From an uncultured Alphaproteobacteria bacterium (GTDB lineage: Bacteria; Pseudomonadota; Alphaproteobacteria; Caulobacterales; Aquidulcibacteraceae): a DNA stretch of 48,695 nucleotides. The DNA lies in the NCBI GenBank assembly GCA_902826335.1, contig CADEEL010000005.1:64488-113182 (forward strand), in the 5' to 3' direction. The position numbers were made by a program, and so were the translations under genes. Shown here piece by piece: positions 7,561 through 16,460 of this stretch. The notes beneath the pieces were generated by a model. That model was not told where the DNA came from and did not search any database. It worked only from the letters and a program-made list of their open reading frames with translations. The number at the start of each line of letters is the position of its first letter. Positions within the stretch are counted from its first letter, which is position 1.

Positions 7561-8780
7561 GCCCGCTCAAGATTGTATTGCTGAATGTCAAATTCAGCCC
7601 AAACCTAGGCGACGGCGTCATTGCTGAGTGCCTTGAGCATGAGTTGCGCGGCGCGTTGCCCGGCGCGACTGTCGACAGCATCGACCTCGCTGGTCGAACA
7701 CGTTTTGGCGGCGATTCAGGGCAGTTTCGGAGTATGTCGCTCGCCGTGTTGCGGCACTTGCCAGACGTTGCGCGGCATATCCTGACGCGGCCGATGTTGG
7801 AGTTTCTCATTGAGTGGCGCTATCGGCCGGTGTGGCGCGCCTTGCTCCAGGGCGCGCATGTCGCCATCATCGGCGGAGGCCACTTGCTCGCGGACGCCGA
7901 TCTCAATTTTCCACTGAAGATCGCCGCGGCCGCCGAAGAGGCGCGGGCGGCGGGCGCGCGTTTGGCTGTGTTCTCGGTCGGGGTCGGTGAAATTTGGTCG
8001 CGCGCCGGCGCGGCGCTCTTTCATCGGGCGCTCGGGCGGTCTGACCTCAGCTATGTCGCGCTGCGCGATCAAGCCTCGCTCGCACGCTGGCGGCGCCATA
8101 TGCTGAACGCGCCCGGCGTGCAGCCCATATTGTGCAGGGACCCGGCGCTGCTTTCAGAGTCTGTCTACGGCGCCCAAACACGCGCGGCGCCGCGGGCGCG
8201 TCCGCTCATCGGCGTCGGCGTGATGGACCCAGCGACACTAGCGTTGCACGCGGACGCGCAGACATTCAGGGCACGGGACGTTCTCAAATTCTGGGTGGAC
8301 CTTGTGCACGGGCTGCTCGCGCACGGCTACAACGTGAGATTGTTCACCAATGGTTCGCGGTCGGACGACGTGGTGATGCGCGACCTTGCGAACACGACGC
8401 GGCGGGCCGCCCCCGATCGCGTTGAGATCGCGGATCGGCCGGTGCGGCCACGCGAACTGGTGGCCGCGATTGCGGCCTGCGACGGCGTCATCGCGCATCG
8501 ATTGCACGCCAACATCGTCGCCTATGCTTATCGCATCCCGCATATTGGCTTGGGGTGGGATTCCAAGCTGGGCGCCTTTTTCGAGTCCGTTGATCGCGCC
8601 AATTATGCCTTCACGGCGGTTGCGCCGGCGCCCGGAGAGGTGGTCGCCGCGCTCGCCTCAACGCTCGATGAGGGCGTGGACGAAGCAACGTGGCGGCGTA
8701 CGACCTCGGAAACGCGCGAGTCCATCAATCGTCTTGCGCGGGAGATTGCCCTACCGGCGGCGCCGATGATGGCCAGTTGA
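7557..8780 (+). CDS. Polysaccharide pyruvyl transferase family protein
   Basis: Family enzymes transfer pyruvate from phosphoenolpyruvate onto sugar hydroxyls as a ketal, giving the polymer acidic groups. The 407 residues open with KIVLLNVKFSPNLGDGVIAECLE, the usual NxGDxxi start. They also hold GGGHLLADADLNFPLKI and the late signature AHRLHANIVAYAYRIPHIGL, where the H-R-L-H residues are typical of the active site. Translation begins at a GTG whose last two bases are shared with the upstream TGA (GTGA overlap), with GGAGG nine bases earlier, so the two genes are translationally coupled. The 3' end overlaps the convergent VanZ/LamG gene by 56 bases. Confidence 0.88.
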   Translation: MSPLKIVLLNVKFSPNLGDGVIAECLEHELRGALPGATVDSIDLAGRTRFGGDSGQFRSMSLAVLRHLPDVARHILTRPMLEFLIEWRYRPVWRALLQGAHVAIIGGGHLLADADLNFPLKIAAAAEEARAAGARLAVFSVGVGEIWSRAGAALFHRALGRSDLSYVALRDQASLARWRRHMLNAPGVQPILCRDPALLSESVYGAQTRAAPRARPLIGVGVMDPATLALHADAQTFRARDVLKFWVDLVHGLLAHGYNVRLFTNGSRSDDVVMRDLANTTRRAAPDRVEIADRPVRPRELVAAIAACDGVIAHRLHANIVAYAYRIPHIGLGWDSKLGAFFESVDRANYAFTAVAPAPGEVVAALASTLDEGVDEATWRRTTSETRESINRLAREIALPAAPMMAS

Positions 8781-10176
8781 CGAGCATTTGGCCCCCGCGC
8801 CGAGCGGCGGCTAAAGCGACAACGCACATGATCATCGCGAGGATAAGCCAAGGCGAGGCGGCGCGAACATAGGCGAGCGCCAGCACGCTCAGGGTCGGCG
8901 CCAACGCGGCCGCCGCGAACCAACGCAGGCGGATGAGCGCGGGGCCTGGCGGCCACAAGAGCCCGATGGCGGCGAAAAGGAGGATCGGCGTTATCGCGTC
9001 CCCTGCTGGGCCATCATAGCCGAACGCGAAGGCTGGCCGATGGATGCGCACGATCGTCTCGTGGCGGCGTCCATTCACATAGACGCGCACTTCCGCATCG
9101 CGATAGGTCACCGCCACATGGGATCGTCCCGGACGCGCGAACACGCCATCCCACACACATGCGCCTTGGCAGCGCCCGGCTCGCCCGCTCCAGGCCGTGC
9201 GCATGAGCACCATGAGATCGTCGCCGACCTGCGCGATTGAGACATTCCTGTTCCACGGATCACGTGCGAGCGCGACGATGCTCGCCGGCGCCGCTGATGG
9301 AAACGGCGCGGGCGGGGCGTCGATCTCGAAGTCAATCGTATAGGTCCGCGCCGAAACAAGCGCCCGCGTGAGTCGCCGCGCTGGCTCAGTCGTGCGCGCG
9401 ACTCCCTCCGTATACGGGCGTAAATCCAATGGAGGCGCAAGCCCGGACCGATCCGGCCGCGCGGCCTCATTGCCGTCGCGTTCATAGATGACTTGTGCGC
9501 CCAAGGTGCGCGCAAGATCACGCCGCGTCGCGCCAGAGACGCGCGCGAGACCGGCAATCTGCGAATCAGTGAGCGCGCGCGCATAGATGTTCAGGCCGCC
9601 AACGGCGCCGCGCCACGGCGCTTCCCCGATCAACTCCCCGCCTAGCGCCAAGGGATAGGACTCGTCCCAATTATCGAAACTGTGGAGCGCGGCCGCACGC
9701 ACCGCCAAGGCTGGCGCTGCGAGCATCGCCAACACCACCACGCTGGGCGCGAGCAAGTGCGTGGCGCGCGCCAGCACCGAAGCGAACGGGGCGCCGACCA
9801 GAACGCCGACAGCCACAAACAAGCCCGAAATCACGCCGTCCACGAGGCTCGGATGCCGGTTCGCGGCGAGGCATTCAAGGAGTTCAAGAGCGAGCGCGAA
9901 CATGGCGAGCGCCGCGGCAGCAACAGAGCGCCGCTTGCGGTTCTCGCATGGAAGACCGGCGGCGGCGAGAACGCCAAAGGCGAACCATACAGCGAAAACG
10001 ATCGGAGACTCGCGATCCGGAAGCCGAGTCACCGCAGCCAAGACTTGTGCGCTGAGATGGGACAGCGGCAGAGCATCAAATGGCCATATTGTCGCGCCCG
10101 TCAGCCACAGGGCGACGCACGCCGTCGCGGCGCGCGCGACGGCTGACCGCGCCGCGGCGTCCGCCAGATCGCTCAC
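8725..10176 (-). CDS. VanZ-like plus LamG/concanavalin-like membrane protein
   Basis: The 483-residue protein has an N-terminal membrane block (about residues 15-165) with the VanZ-like pattern LELLECLAANRHPSLVDGVISGLFVAVG. A roughly 190-residue extracytoplasmic domain follows, with LamG/concanavalin-like features (WRGAVGGLNIYARALTDSQI, HVAVTYRDAEVRVYVNGRR). Two or three membrane helices (about 395-460) close it. The jelly-roll fold suggests glycan binding at the periplasmic face. The start is a GTG sharing bases with the stop of the upstream FemAB-like gene (GTGA), so the pair is translationally coupled. The exact function is unknown; a role in anchoring or modifying the polymer is inference. 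Confidence 0.75.
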   Translation of the reverse strand: MSDLADAAARSAVARAATACVALWLTGATIWPFDALPLSHLSAQVLAAVTRLPDRESPIVFAVWFAFGVLAAAGLPCENRKRRSVAAAALAMFALALELLECLAANRHPSLVDGVISGLFVAVGVLVGAPFASVLARATHLLAPSVVVLAMLAAPALAVRAAALHSFDNWDESYPLALGGELIGEAPWRGAVGGLNIYARALTDSQIAGLARVSGATRRDLARTLGAQVIYERDGNEAARPDRSGLAPPLDLRPYTEGVARTTEPARRLTRALVSARTYTIDFEIDAPPAPFPSAAPASIVALARDPWNRNVSIAQVGDDLMVLMRTAWSGRAGRCQGACVWDGVFARPGRSHVAVTYRDAEVRVYVNGRRHETIVRIHRPAFAFGYDGPAGDAITPILLFAAIGLLWPPGPALIRLRWFAAAALAPTLSVLALAYVRAASPWLILAMIMCVVALAAARRGGQMLVNWPSSAPPVGQSPAQDD

Positions 10177-11258
10177 GCCTTGTCCGGCAAGCGCACGCTG
10201 CCTGTCAGCACACGCGTTAGAATACGGCGTGGAAGCGATTGAAAGCGGCCAAGCGGGATGGGCGCGAGCGTCTTAATTGCTGCTTTGTTCAACCGACGCG
10301 CCCATCCCGCGGGCGTGCGCGCGCGTTCGATCGAACCTTCACACAGCGGCGTCTCGCCATTGGCGAAGGCTGTCTTGTAATACTGATCTCCGCGCCCGAA
10401 ATCGAGAATGGACCAGCCTTCTGACGCGGCGAGGCGAGCAACTTCGAGAATGAGAATAAGGCCTGGCGCATAGGCGCGGTGCGCTTCATCATAGGTCGTG
10501 AACCACCAGTGCAGCACACGCGCCGATCGCATGCCGAAATGCGCCGCGACGATGGTGTCGCCAGCGCGCACCGTCGACAGAATTCCTGAGAAGTCGGCCG
10601 AATCCGCGTTCCGCAAACGCGCCAACAAGGCGGCGATCCAAGGCAATTCAAAAGCCGGTTTCACACCCATGCGGCGGAAGGCTCGGCTCTTTGTCTCCAC
10701 CAGCCAGCGCCACGCCTCCTCGTCGCGATCCTTGTAGACGAACCGAACGGGGCCGACCTCGCGCTCCAATTTTCGACGCCGCCGCTCTGTTTCCTTGACG
10801 GCGTGGCGGCCAGCCTGGGGCAGAGTCTTGGCGTATTCCTCAAAGCCAGACGACAGATCCATGAAAGGCGATGCCGATGACGACACCGCGCCAGCGTGAA
10901 ACGACGCTTCCTCCGCAAGCGCATGATTGAAATCGTAGCTGGCGAGGCCGCATGCGGCGAGCAGCTCTTCGGCCTCAAAGTGAAAATCGGCGCCGTGAAT
11001 CACGCCCTGGTAATCGCACAATGGGCCGCCGATCGGTTTTGCAACTCCGCCCGATCGGCGATGGTAGGGAAAATACGCGCGCGCGCCGCCCTGATCGAGA
11101 ACGGCGATTTGCGCGTCGGCCCTCGCCGCCCCCATCGCCTCGGCGAAATCCGGCGTAAAGAACGGATTTGAGAACCTCGAATTGCTCGCCTGCATGGCGC
11201 GCCAATGCGATCTGTCCTCGCTTGACAGCATGCTGGCCTGGATGACGCGCGCCTTCAT
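10173..11258 (-). CDS. FemAB/BioF2-like GNAT acyltransferase 1
   Basis: The 361-residue protein has the double-GNAT layout of the FemAB/BioF2 (CelD-like) family. An N-terminal half contains ARAYFPYHRRSGGVAKPIGGP, and a C-terminal acetyltransferase half has SRAFRRMGVKP, VRAGDTIVAAHFGMRS, VLHWWFTTYDEAHRAYAPG and LDFGRGDQYYKTAFANGE. Family members transfer acyl or aminoacyl groups to cell-surface polymers or their precursors. The ATG at 11258 starts the leftward two-gene unit with the VanZ/LamG gene, and the opposite side is a divergent control region. A second member lies at 16453. The substrate cannot be read from the sequence. Confidence 0.82.
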   Translation of the reverse strand: MKARVIQASMLSSEDRSHWRAMQASNSRFSNPFFTPDFAEAMGAARADAQIAVLDQGGARAYFPYHRRSGGVAKPIGGPLCDYQGVIHGADFHFEAEELLAACGLASYDFNHALAEEASFHAGAVSSSASPFMDLSSGFEEYAKTLPQAGRHAVKETERRRRKLEREVGPVRFVYKDRDEEAWRWLVETKSRAFRRMGVKPAFELPWIAALLARLRNADSADFSGILSTVRAGDTIVAAHFGMRSARVLHWWFTTYDEAHRAYAPGLILILEVARLAASEGWSILDFGRGDQYYKTAFANGETPLCEGSIERARTPAGWARRLNKAAIKTLAPIPLGRFQSLPRRILTRVLTGSVRLPDKA

Positions 11259-11508
11259 CGGCCCCTTCTCCGATCATCCCGCCACGCAAGCAAGGGGCGG
11301 GCCTCACCATCAGCGCGGCGCCGATATTGCGAGACCCGGCCGCGAGCGCTATTGCCGAGTTCGGCTGACCGGACGCCCGCCGGCGGCTCCGAATTCACAC
11401 CCGCCTAGGACCACAAGCCCGATTATTTCGAAACGGGTTACAAATTATCGTAAACGCGGCATAGGACGGGCTGTCCGCGCGCGGCAATTGAATGGAGGCT
11501 TCGCCCAA

Positions 11509-13107
11509 ATGCCAGCGCTGCGCCTGGGCGTGCTCGTGACTGGTGCGGCCGATGTCGAGATCTGGCGTCGCCTGCTCGAAGACATCGCCGCCGATCCGCG
11601 CTTCGACCTCAATATTGTCGTTGACGCGCGCGTGCGATCCGCGCGCCGTTCAAGTTGGCTTTATCGACTTGTGTCGCATTGGGACAGAAAGCTGCTCGCC
11701 CGCTTTCCGGCGCCAAGCACAAATCAATGCGATACGCTTGGGCGCCTCGCGCGTGTGACAATTTGCACCGATAGCTCGGGTCTTATCGACTCCGATCGCG
11801 CGGACTTGGAGTCTTTGGCGCTGGACCTAATTGTGAAATTGAGCGGCGGGCCGATCGATCCGGACCTCGCGTGCATTCCACGCCTCGGGCTTTGGACATT
11901 CGACTTTCTTCAAGATGAACCGGCTTGGGCGGACGCGTTCACGTTGCGCGATATTGTCAACGGCGCGCCCGTCAATCGCGTCGCGCTAATCCGCGCGGAC
12001 GCCGCGCGTGAAACGATCGGCGCCGCGAGTTTCAACATTAAGTTCAGCGCTGCGCGCGCGGCGGCGTTCGCGCGCGACAAAAGCGGCGCGTTGCTCCTGC
12101 GCGAGTTGCGCCGCGTGGCGGATACTGGGGTCGCGGCCAACGATCCCATCCCGCCACGTGAACCCGCTCCAGCGCCTTCGATCTGGATGACCTTGCTGTA
12201 TTGCGCGGCGCTCGCCATCGGACTGGCCCGGCTCACCTTATCGATGATCGGCGAACGGATCGGTGTTCGACCCGGCATGTTTACGCTGTATTGGGCGGAT
12301 GGCGATTTCGAATCCGCCTCGTTCGCAAACGCGTGCGAAATCGCGCCCCGCGCCGGTGAATTCTGGGCTGATCCCTTCGTGTTCGACAAGGATGGCGCGC
12401 GCTACATATTCTTCGAAAATTACTCGTATCGCAGCGGCCTAGGCCGGATATCCGTCGGCGCGATCAAAGACGGCGCCTTCGCCTATATCGGCGACGCCCT
12501 GGTCAGTGAGCGTCACCTCTCCTATCCCTTCGTGTTTGCGCACAACGGCGAGATTTTCATGATGCCGGAGACGCATCAGACGCAACGCCTTGAAATCTGG
12601 CGATGCGTTGACTTCCCACTGAAATGGACGTTGCACGCGACGGCGCTTGAAGGCGCGGGGCCTGTCGATTCCACGCTGTTCGAACACGATGGCGGATGGT
12701 GGCTCTTCACTAACCTCTCCTCCGGCGCGATCGGCGACCACTGCGGCGAGCTGCATGTGTTTCAAGTCGACGGGCCGGACCTGCGGACAATCACGCCGCA
12801 CCGCCACAATCCAGTTCATCTCGATAGCCGTGCGGCGCGCAATGCAGGCCGCATCGCCGTGAGGCGCGGACGCCTTCTGCGCATGGCGCAAGACAACAGC
12901 CACGGTCGCTACGGCTATGGCCTCAAGATCATGGAAATCGTATCTCTCGATCTCGATCGATTCGAGGAACGGCTTGTGCGCCATATCGAGCCGAATTTCA
13001 GGCCCGGCCTCATCGGTTGCCATCATCTGGATTTCACCAGCGACGGTTTCGTCTTTGACGCACGTAAGCGCATTGGCGGACCTGGATGGTTCAGGCCAAG
13101 GCAATGA
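11509..13107 (+). CDS. Two-domain putative glycosyltransferase: formyltransferase-like N-domain and five-bladed-propeller C-domain
   Basis: The 532-residue protein starts with a formyltransferase-like alpha/beta region (RLGVLVTG at 4-11; LDLIVKLSGGPIDPDLACIPRLG near 105-127). A linker with one hydrophobic helix (about 225-245) follows. The C-terminal region (about 265-532) carries repeated beta-propeller motifs such as EFWADPFVFDKDGARYIFFE, HLSYPFVFAHNGEIFMMPE and VDSTLFEHDGGWWLF. These resemble the glucosamine inositolphosphorylceramide transferase 1 N-terminal domain and glycoside hydrolase family 43-like propellers. I use the ATG at 11509 with GGAGG ten bases upstream; longer in-frame versions cross the divergent promoter region. 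It overlaps the next gene by four bases (ATGA). Glycosyl transfer is the likeliest role but unproven. Confidence 0.72.
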   Translation: MPALRLGVLVTGAADVEIWRRLLEDIAADPRFDLNIVVDARVRSARRSSWLYRLVSHWDRKLLARFPAPSTNQCDTLGRLARVTICTDSSGLIDSDRADLESLALDLIVKLSGGPIDPDLACIPRLGLWTFDFLQDEPAWADAFTLRDIVNGAPVNRVALIRADAARETIGAASFNIKFSAARAAAFARDKSGALLLRELRRVADTGVAANDPIPPREPAPAPSIWMTLLYCAALAIGLARLTLSMIGERIGVRPGMFTLYWADGDFESASFANACEIAPRAGEFWADPFVFDKDGARYIFFENYSYRSGLGRISVGAIKDGAFAYIGDALVSERHLSYPFVFAHNGEIFMMPETHQTQRLEIWRCVDFPLKWTLHATALEGAGPVDSTLFEHDGGWWLFTNLSSGAIGDHCGELHVFQVDGPDLRTITPHRHNPVHLDSRAARNAGRIAVRRGRLLRMAQDNSHGRYGYGLKIMEIVSLDLDRFEERLVRHIEPNFRPGLIGCHHLDFTSDGFVFDARKRIGGPGWFRPRQ

Positions 13108-14342
13108 GCCGATCGCTCGATCGCATAGTCATCATCAACGATCGCTCACTGGCGCTGGGCGGGTCGGCCTCATTGTCATTGTTGTCGGCGCGCTTGTTCC
13201 TGGAGCGCGGCATTCCTGTCACCTACATCTCAGGCGACGAGGGCGCTGATTCGCCCCTGGCGACCGACGTCGAAATGATCGGCCTCGGCTGGCGGCAATT
13301 GCTCGATCGCCCGCTGCTCAATCGCGGCGCCACCGGACTCTATAATCGTGCGGCCGAGGACATGGTCAGCGCGTTCATTCACGCGCGCGACACCCCGGGA
13401 ACGGCCTACCATCTCCACAGTTGGCACCAGATCCTGTCCCCAGCGGTTTTTCGCGCACTGCGGCCGGTTGAGGATCGCCTGGTCATCTCGACGCACGATT
13501 TCTCGCTCGTATGCCCAAATGGCGGCTATCAGAATTACCAGCGCGGCGAGGTATGTGGGCTTACGCCGCTTAGCGGCCCTTGCCTGGCGACACATTGCGA
13601 CAAGCGGTCCTATGCGGACAAGGCCTGGCGCGTGGCACGCATGCTGATCCTACGTCAGATGATGGAGATGCGGCGTACACGCGCCCTTATCGCCACCATC
13701 CATCCCGCCATGCATTCCTGGCTTGCGCGCGGGGGGATCGAACCATCACGCCTGCGCGCCGTTCGCAATCCGGTGACGCCATTTCTCGATCAGCGCGTTG
13801 AGGCGGAGAAGAATAGCGACCTCTTCTTCATTGGGCGCGTTGAGTCCGAAAAGGGCGTGGACTTGGCGCTCGAGGCGGCGCGACTGGCGGGACGGCGCAT
13901 GCGCGTGATCGGCGACGGCGCCATGTGTCCGCCTCTGAAGGCGAAATTTCCAGATTCTGTGTGGGAGGGCTGGCGCACGCACAGCGACATCGCTCGTCTC
14001 ATCGGCGCGGCGCGCGCGCTCATTATGCCCAGCCGGCTCCCGGAGCCGTTCGGACTCGTGGCTCTGGAGGCGATGCAGTGCGGCGTGCCGCTGGTTGCGT
14101 TCGGCGACGCATTTGTGGCGCGGGAGGCGGCCGAACTCGGCGCGGCCCTCATCGCCGCCGAGAAAACCGCCGTCTCTCTCGGGGCCGCGCTCGGCCTTCT
14201 GAAGAGCGACGCGGCTGTTCGCCAACTGAGCGAATGCGCCTATGCGCGGGCCGGCGCGCTGTCGCATACGCCGCAAGGCTGGCGCGACGCGTTGATCGCG
14301 CTCTACCAAGAGCAGATCGCCAAGCCTGGCGCGGAAGCTTGA
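13104..14342 (+). CDS. Glycosyltransferase family 4 (1)
   Basis: The 412-residue cytosolic GT-B enzyme shows an N-terminal sugar-acceptor domain with HSWHQILSP and THDFSLVCPNGGYQNY plus a cysteine-rich insertion (CGLTPLSGPCLATHC). The C-terminal nucleotide-sugar domain has FFIGRVESEKGVDLALEAA and the family's E-x7-E motif in PEPFGLVALEAMQCGVPLVA. It should transfer a sugar from a nucleotide donor to the lipid-linked repeat unit. The ATG at 13104 overlaps the upstream stop codon (ATGA), implying translational coupling; an in-frame start six codons earlier is possible. Confidence 0.9.
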   Translation: MSRSLDRIVIINDRSLALGGSASLSLLSARLFLERGIPVTYISGDEGADSPLATDVEMIGLGWRQLLDRPLLNRGATGLYNRAAEDMVSAFIHARDTPGTAYHLHSWHQILSPAVFRALRPVEDRLVISTHDFSLVCPNGGYQNYQRGEVCGLTPLSGPCLATHCDKRSYADKAWRVARMLILRQMMEMRRTRALIATIHPAMHSWLARGGIEPSRLRAVRNPVTPFLDQRVEAEKNSDLFFIGRVESEKGVDLALEAARLAGRRMRVIGDGAMCPPLKAKFPDSVWEGWRTHSDIARLIGAARALIMPSRLPEPFGLVALEAMQCGVPLVAFGDAFVAREAAELGAALIAAEKTAVSLGAALGLLKSDAAVRQLSECAYARAGALSHTPQGWRDALIALYQEQIAKPGAEA

Positions 14343-14353
14343 CCGGTGTGAGA

Positions 14354-14387
14354 GCCCCGCGCCACTGGCGCAACGCCGGCGCGGGGC
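14354..14387. terminator. GC-rich hairpin between GT4 and hydroxylase genes
   Basis: GCCCCGCGCC (14354-14363) and GGCGCGGGGC (14378-14387) form a perfect 10-bp stem with a 14-base loop, 12 bases after the stop codon of the glycosyltransferase. No run of T follows, so it may act as an attenuator, an mRNA 3'-end stabiliser or a weak terminator rather than a classic intrinsic terminator. Confidence 0.5.
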
Positions 14388-14427
14388 GGTATACTACTGA
14401 GCGTCGCTGATGTGAGGAGGAGCGGCA

Positions 14428-15579
14428 ATGACGGGACTTCGAGGAACGCGGCGCCTGCTAACGCTGGCGCTTGTTCAGGACGCGGCATTGACGGCGGCCG
14501 CGCTGCTTCCGCTTGCGGTGTTGCCCGCCGTGATCCGTTCCGCGGCGGCGCACGATGATCTTATCGCGGCGGCCCTCGCGCTCGCCGTGATCGCCGTGCT
14601 CGCCTTGCTCTACATGATGTGGAGCAATCTCGAATCGCGCATTGAATCCTTGTGGAGCTTTCGCGCGAAAAAGCGCGTGCAGACATGGTTAAAACCCGCG
14701 ATCCTCATTGGCATCGCCCTGGCCGTGGCGGCGATTGTCCTGACCTATGCGTTCGACGCCACCGGCGAAACAGGCGCCGGTTGGCTTGCCTGGATTGAAG
14801 CCTTTATGGTGCTTGCCGTTACGCCAGCCTTGGTCGTCTCCGGCCTGCTGACTGTGGGCCTCGCTTACAGGTACTGGACGATGCGCAAAAGCGCTGATCG
14901 CCTCGATCATTTGATCGATTCCGCCGCAAGCGCTGATCTTGCGCGTGTGCGCGCGTCGCTGGATTCCGAAGCGGGGCAGAGCGCCACCAGCACGCGCCCA
15001 AATCCGCAAGGATTCAATTTCGCTGGAATTTCCTCGCGCCCCTGGCACGAGCCGGCGGCGTTTCCATGGATCGCGGGCTTCAACGCCGCCGCCGATCAAA
15101 TTCGCGCCGAGGCGCTGGCCGTACTAGGCCGTGGCGAAGCTGATATCTACAAGTATCCAGGGCTGGAGGGCGACCAGTGGAAGGCTGTCAAATTCGTCGC
15201 GCGCCATGAGGAAGTGCTGGAAAACCTCGCCAAATGCCCGGTGACGGCCGCCTTGCTCAAGACCGTGCCGGGTTATCCGGTTTTTCGCGACGCTATGATC
15301 TCGGTGCTCGGTCCTGGCGGCGTCATTGCGCCGCATCGCGATGTTGCAAACGTCTATCTGACCATGCATTTCGGCTTGGTGACGCCCGAAAACGGATTCA
15401 TGGAAGTTGGCGGTCTGCGCCGGCCCTGGACTGCGGGCGAAGCCATCGTGTTTGATTCTTCCTACGAACATCGCGCGGTTAACAACAGCGACGAAGCCCG
15501 AGTCGTCTTGCTTGTGGACTTTCTCCATCCGGAAATCACGCCCGCCGAACGCGCCTGGATCGCCGCGGCGAAGATTTAG
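14428..15579 (+). CDS. Membrane-anchored aspartyl/asparaginyl beta-hydroxylase-like dioxygenase
   Basis: The 383-residue protein has about four N-terminal membrane helices (residues about 10-155) and a C-terminal 2-oxoglutarate/Fe(II) dioxygenase domain of the Asp/Asn beta-hydroxylase family. The metal ligands are visible: H303-R-D305 in the PHRD motif and H348 in SSYEHRAVNNSDEARVVLL, whose arginine fits the 2-oxoglutarate contact. LpxO-type members hydroxylate lipid A acyl chains and others hydroxylate peptides; which substrate applies here is unknown. The ATG at 14428 follows GAGGAG. Its stop codon overlaps the convergent proline-dehydrogenase-like gene. Confidence 0.85.
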   Translation: MTGLRGTRRLLTLALVQDAALTAAALLPLAVLPAVIRSAAAHDDLIAAALALAVIAVLALLYMMWSNLESRIESLWSFRAKKRVQTWLKPAILIGIALAVAAIVLTYAFDATGETGAGWLAWIEAFMVLAVTPALVVSGLLTVGLAYRYWTMRKSADRLDHLIDSAASADLARVRASLDSEAGQSATSTRPNPQGFNFAGISSRPWHEPAAFPWIAGFNAAADQIRAEALAVLGRGEADIYKYPGLEGDQWKAVKFVARHEEVLENLAKCPVTAALLKTVPGYPVFRDAMISVLGPGGVIAPHRDVANVYLTMHFGLVTPENGFMEVGGLRRPWTAGEAIVFDSSYEHRAVNNSDEARVVLLVDFLHPEITPAERAWIAAAKI

Positions 15580-16460
15580 CGAGCTGCTTGCGAGGAGCCG
15601 CCGGCGCGCGGCCTTGGAACACTGAGCGTACGCCGCCCCAGCGCCAGATCCCGGGCAAGCCAAAGGAATATGCGCGGATCTTGAAAAGCTCGCGACACGG
15701 AATAGGGCAACCACGCCGCGCCGAACGGCACGTAAAGTCGCGAACTCACTTGTTGAGCCGCGGCCACGGTCAGCGTCGGCGAGATCGGTAGTGGAAACAC
15801 CAATTCATGTTCGCAGGGTGTGTCGGTCGCCTTAAGCCGGCGCAGTGCTTCACGCGTAATCGTCACATTGTGCGAGGCGACACCCACAAATGAAGCGCGG
15901 CCAGCGAGGCGATCCACGATATCGAGATAGCCGGCGCGTTGGTCCGTGTTCGGTTCGTCCGGATCGGGCCACTGACCGCGCACCACGCGCACACGCGCAC
16001 CGAGCGCTATCGCGCGTTCCACATCGCCCGCGCTCCTGCGCCAACGGCCCGGTATCGCCAAGCCGACGCCCTGCCCGCCGACGCGCTCGACAACCTCCAA
16101 TGTCGTGTCGGTTTGGGCCGGCGCATGGGAATCAAAGACGACAGGGATCGCGTAATCCCGCGCGCGCTCGACGACGAGCGCCGCGAGGTCGGCGCGGTCC
16201 CACAAAGCCGGAATTTTCACCGCCAGAATCGCGTCCATGCCCGCCGCGTGGATCGCGTCCAGCGCACAAAGATAACGATCGGCGACTACGCGCGGTTCTT
16301 CCTTGCCGTCGTTCCAGTAACAAAACGTCGCGGCTAGAGAATGCTCGTCGCGCGCATGGCGCGCCAGGGCCATGGCGTCGCCGACCTCGGGGCCCGGCAC
16401 ATAGGAACGCGTGGCGAAGCGCAGCAGCGGCATCACAATCGGTTCGATCAATCTACGCAT
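15576..16460 (-). CDS. Proline-dehydrogenase-like (PRODH/PutA barrel) protein
   Basis: The 294-residue protein resembles the FAD-dependent PRODH barrel: LAVKIPALW, VVFDSHAP (an acidic-strand equivalent), GQGVGLAIPGRWRRSAGD, GARVRVVRGQWPDP (equivalent of the vRLVKGAY strand), VGVASHN, and RLYVPFGAAWLPYSVSRAF near the end. True PRODH oxidises proline to pyrroline-5-carboxylate. In KGAY the lysine is replaced by arginine (VRGQW), and the usual YLxRRLxEN ending is altered. There is no P5C dehydrogenase neighbour. Its start overlaps the stop of the FemAB-like gene by eight bases, so they are coupled. An oxidase of an amino-acid-like substituent is possible (inference). Confidence 0.7.
   Translation of the reverse strand: MRRLIEPIVMPLLRFATRSYVPGPEVGDAMALARHARDEHSLAATFCYWNDGKEEPRVVADRYLCALDAIHAAGMDAILAVKIPALWDRADLAALVVERARDYAIPVVFDSHAPAQTDTTLEVVERVGGQGVGLAIPGRWRRSAGDVERAIALGARVRVVRGQWPDPDEPNTDQRAGYLDIVDRLAGRASFVGVASHNVTITREALRRLKATDTPCEHELVFPLPISPTLTVAAAQQVSSRLYVPFGAAWLPYSVSRAFQDPRIFLWLARDLALGRRTLSVPRPRAGGSSQAAR

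Noticed and set aside
11182..11508. Long 5' extension of the propeller-type glycosyltransferase
   Set aside because: It would overlap the divergent FemAB-like gene and its promoter region, reads as Pro/Arg-rich non-protein, and a good ribosome-binding site precedes 11509.
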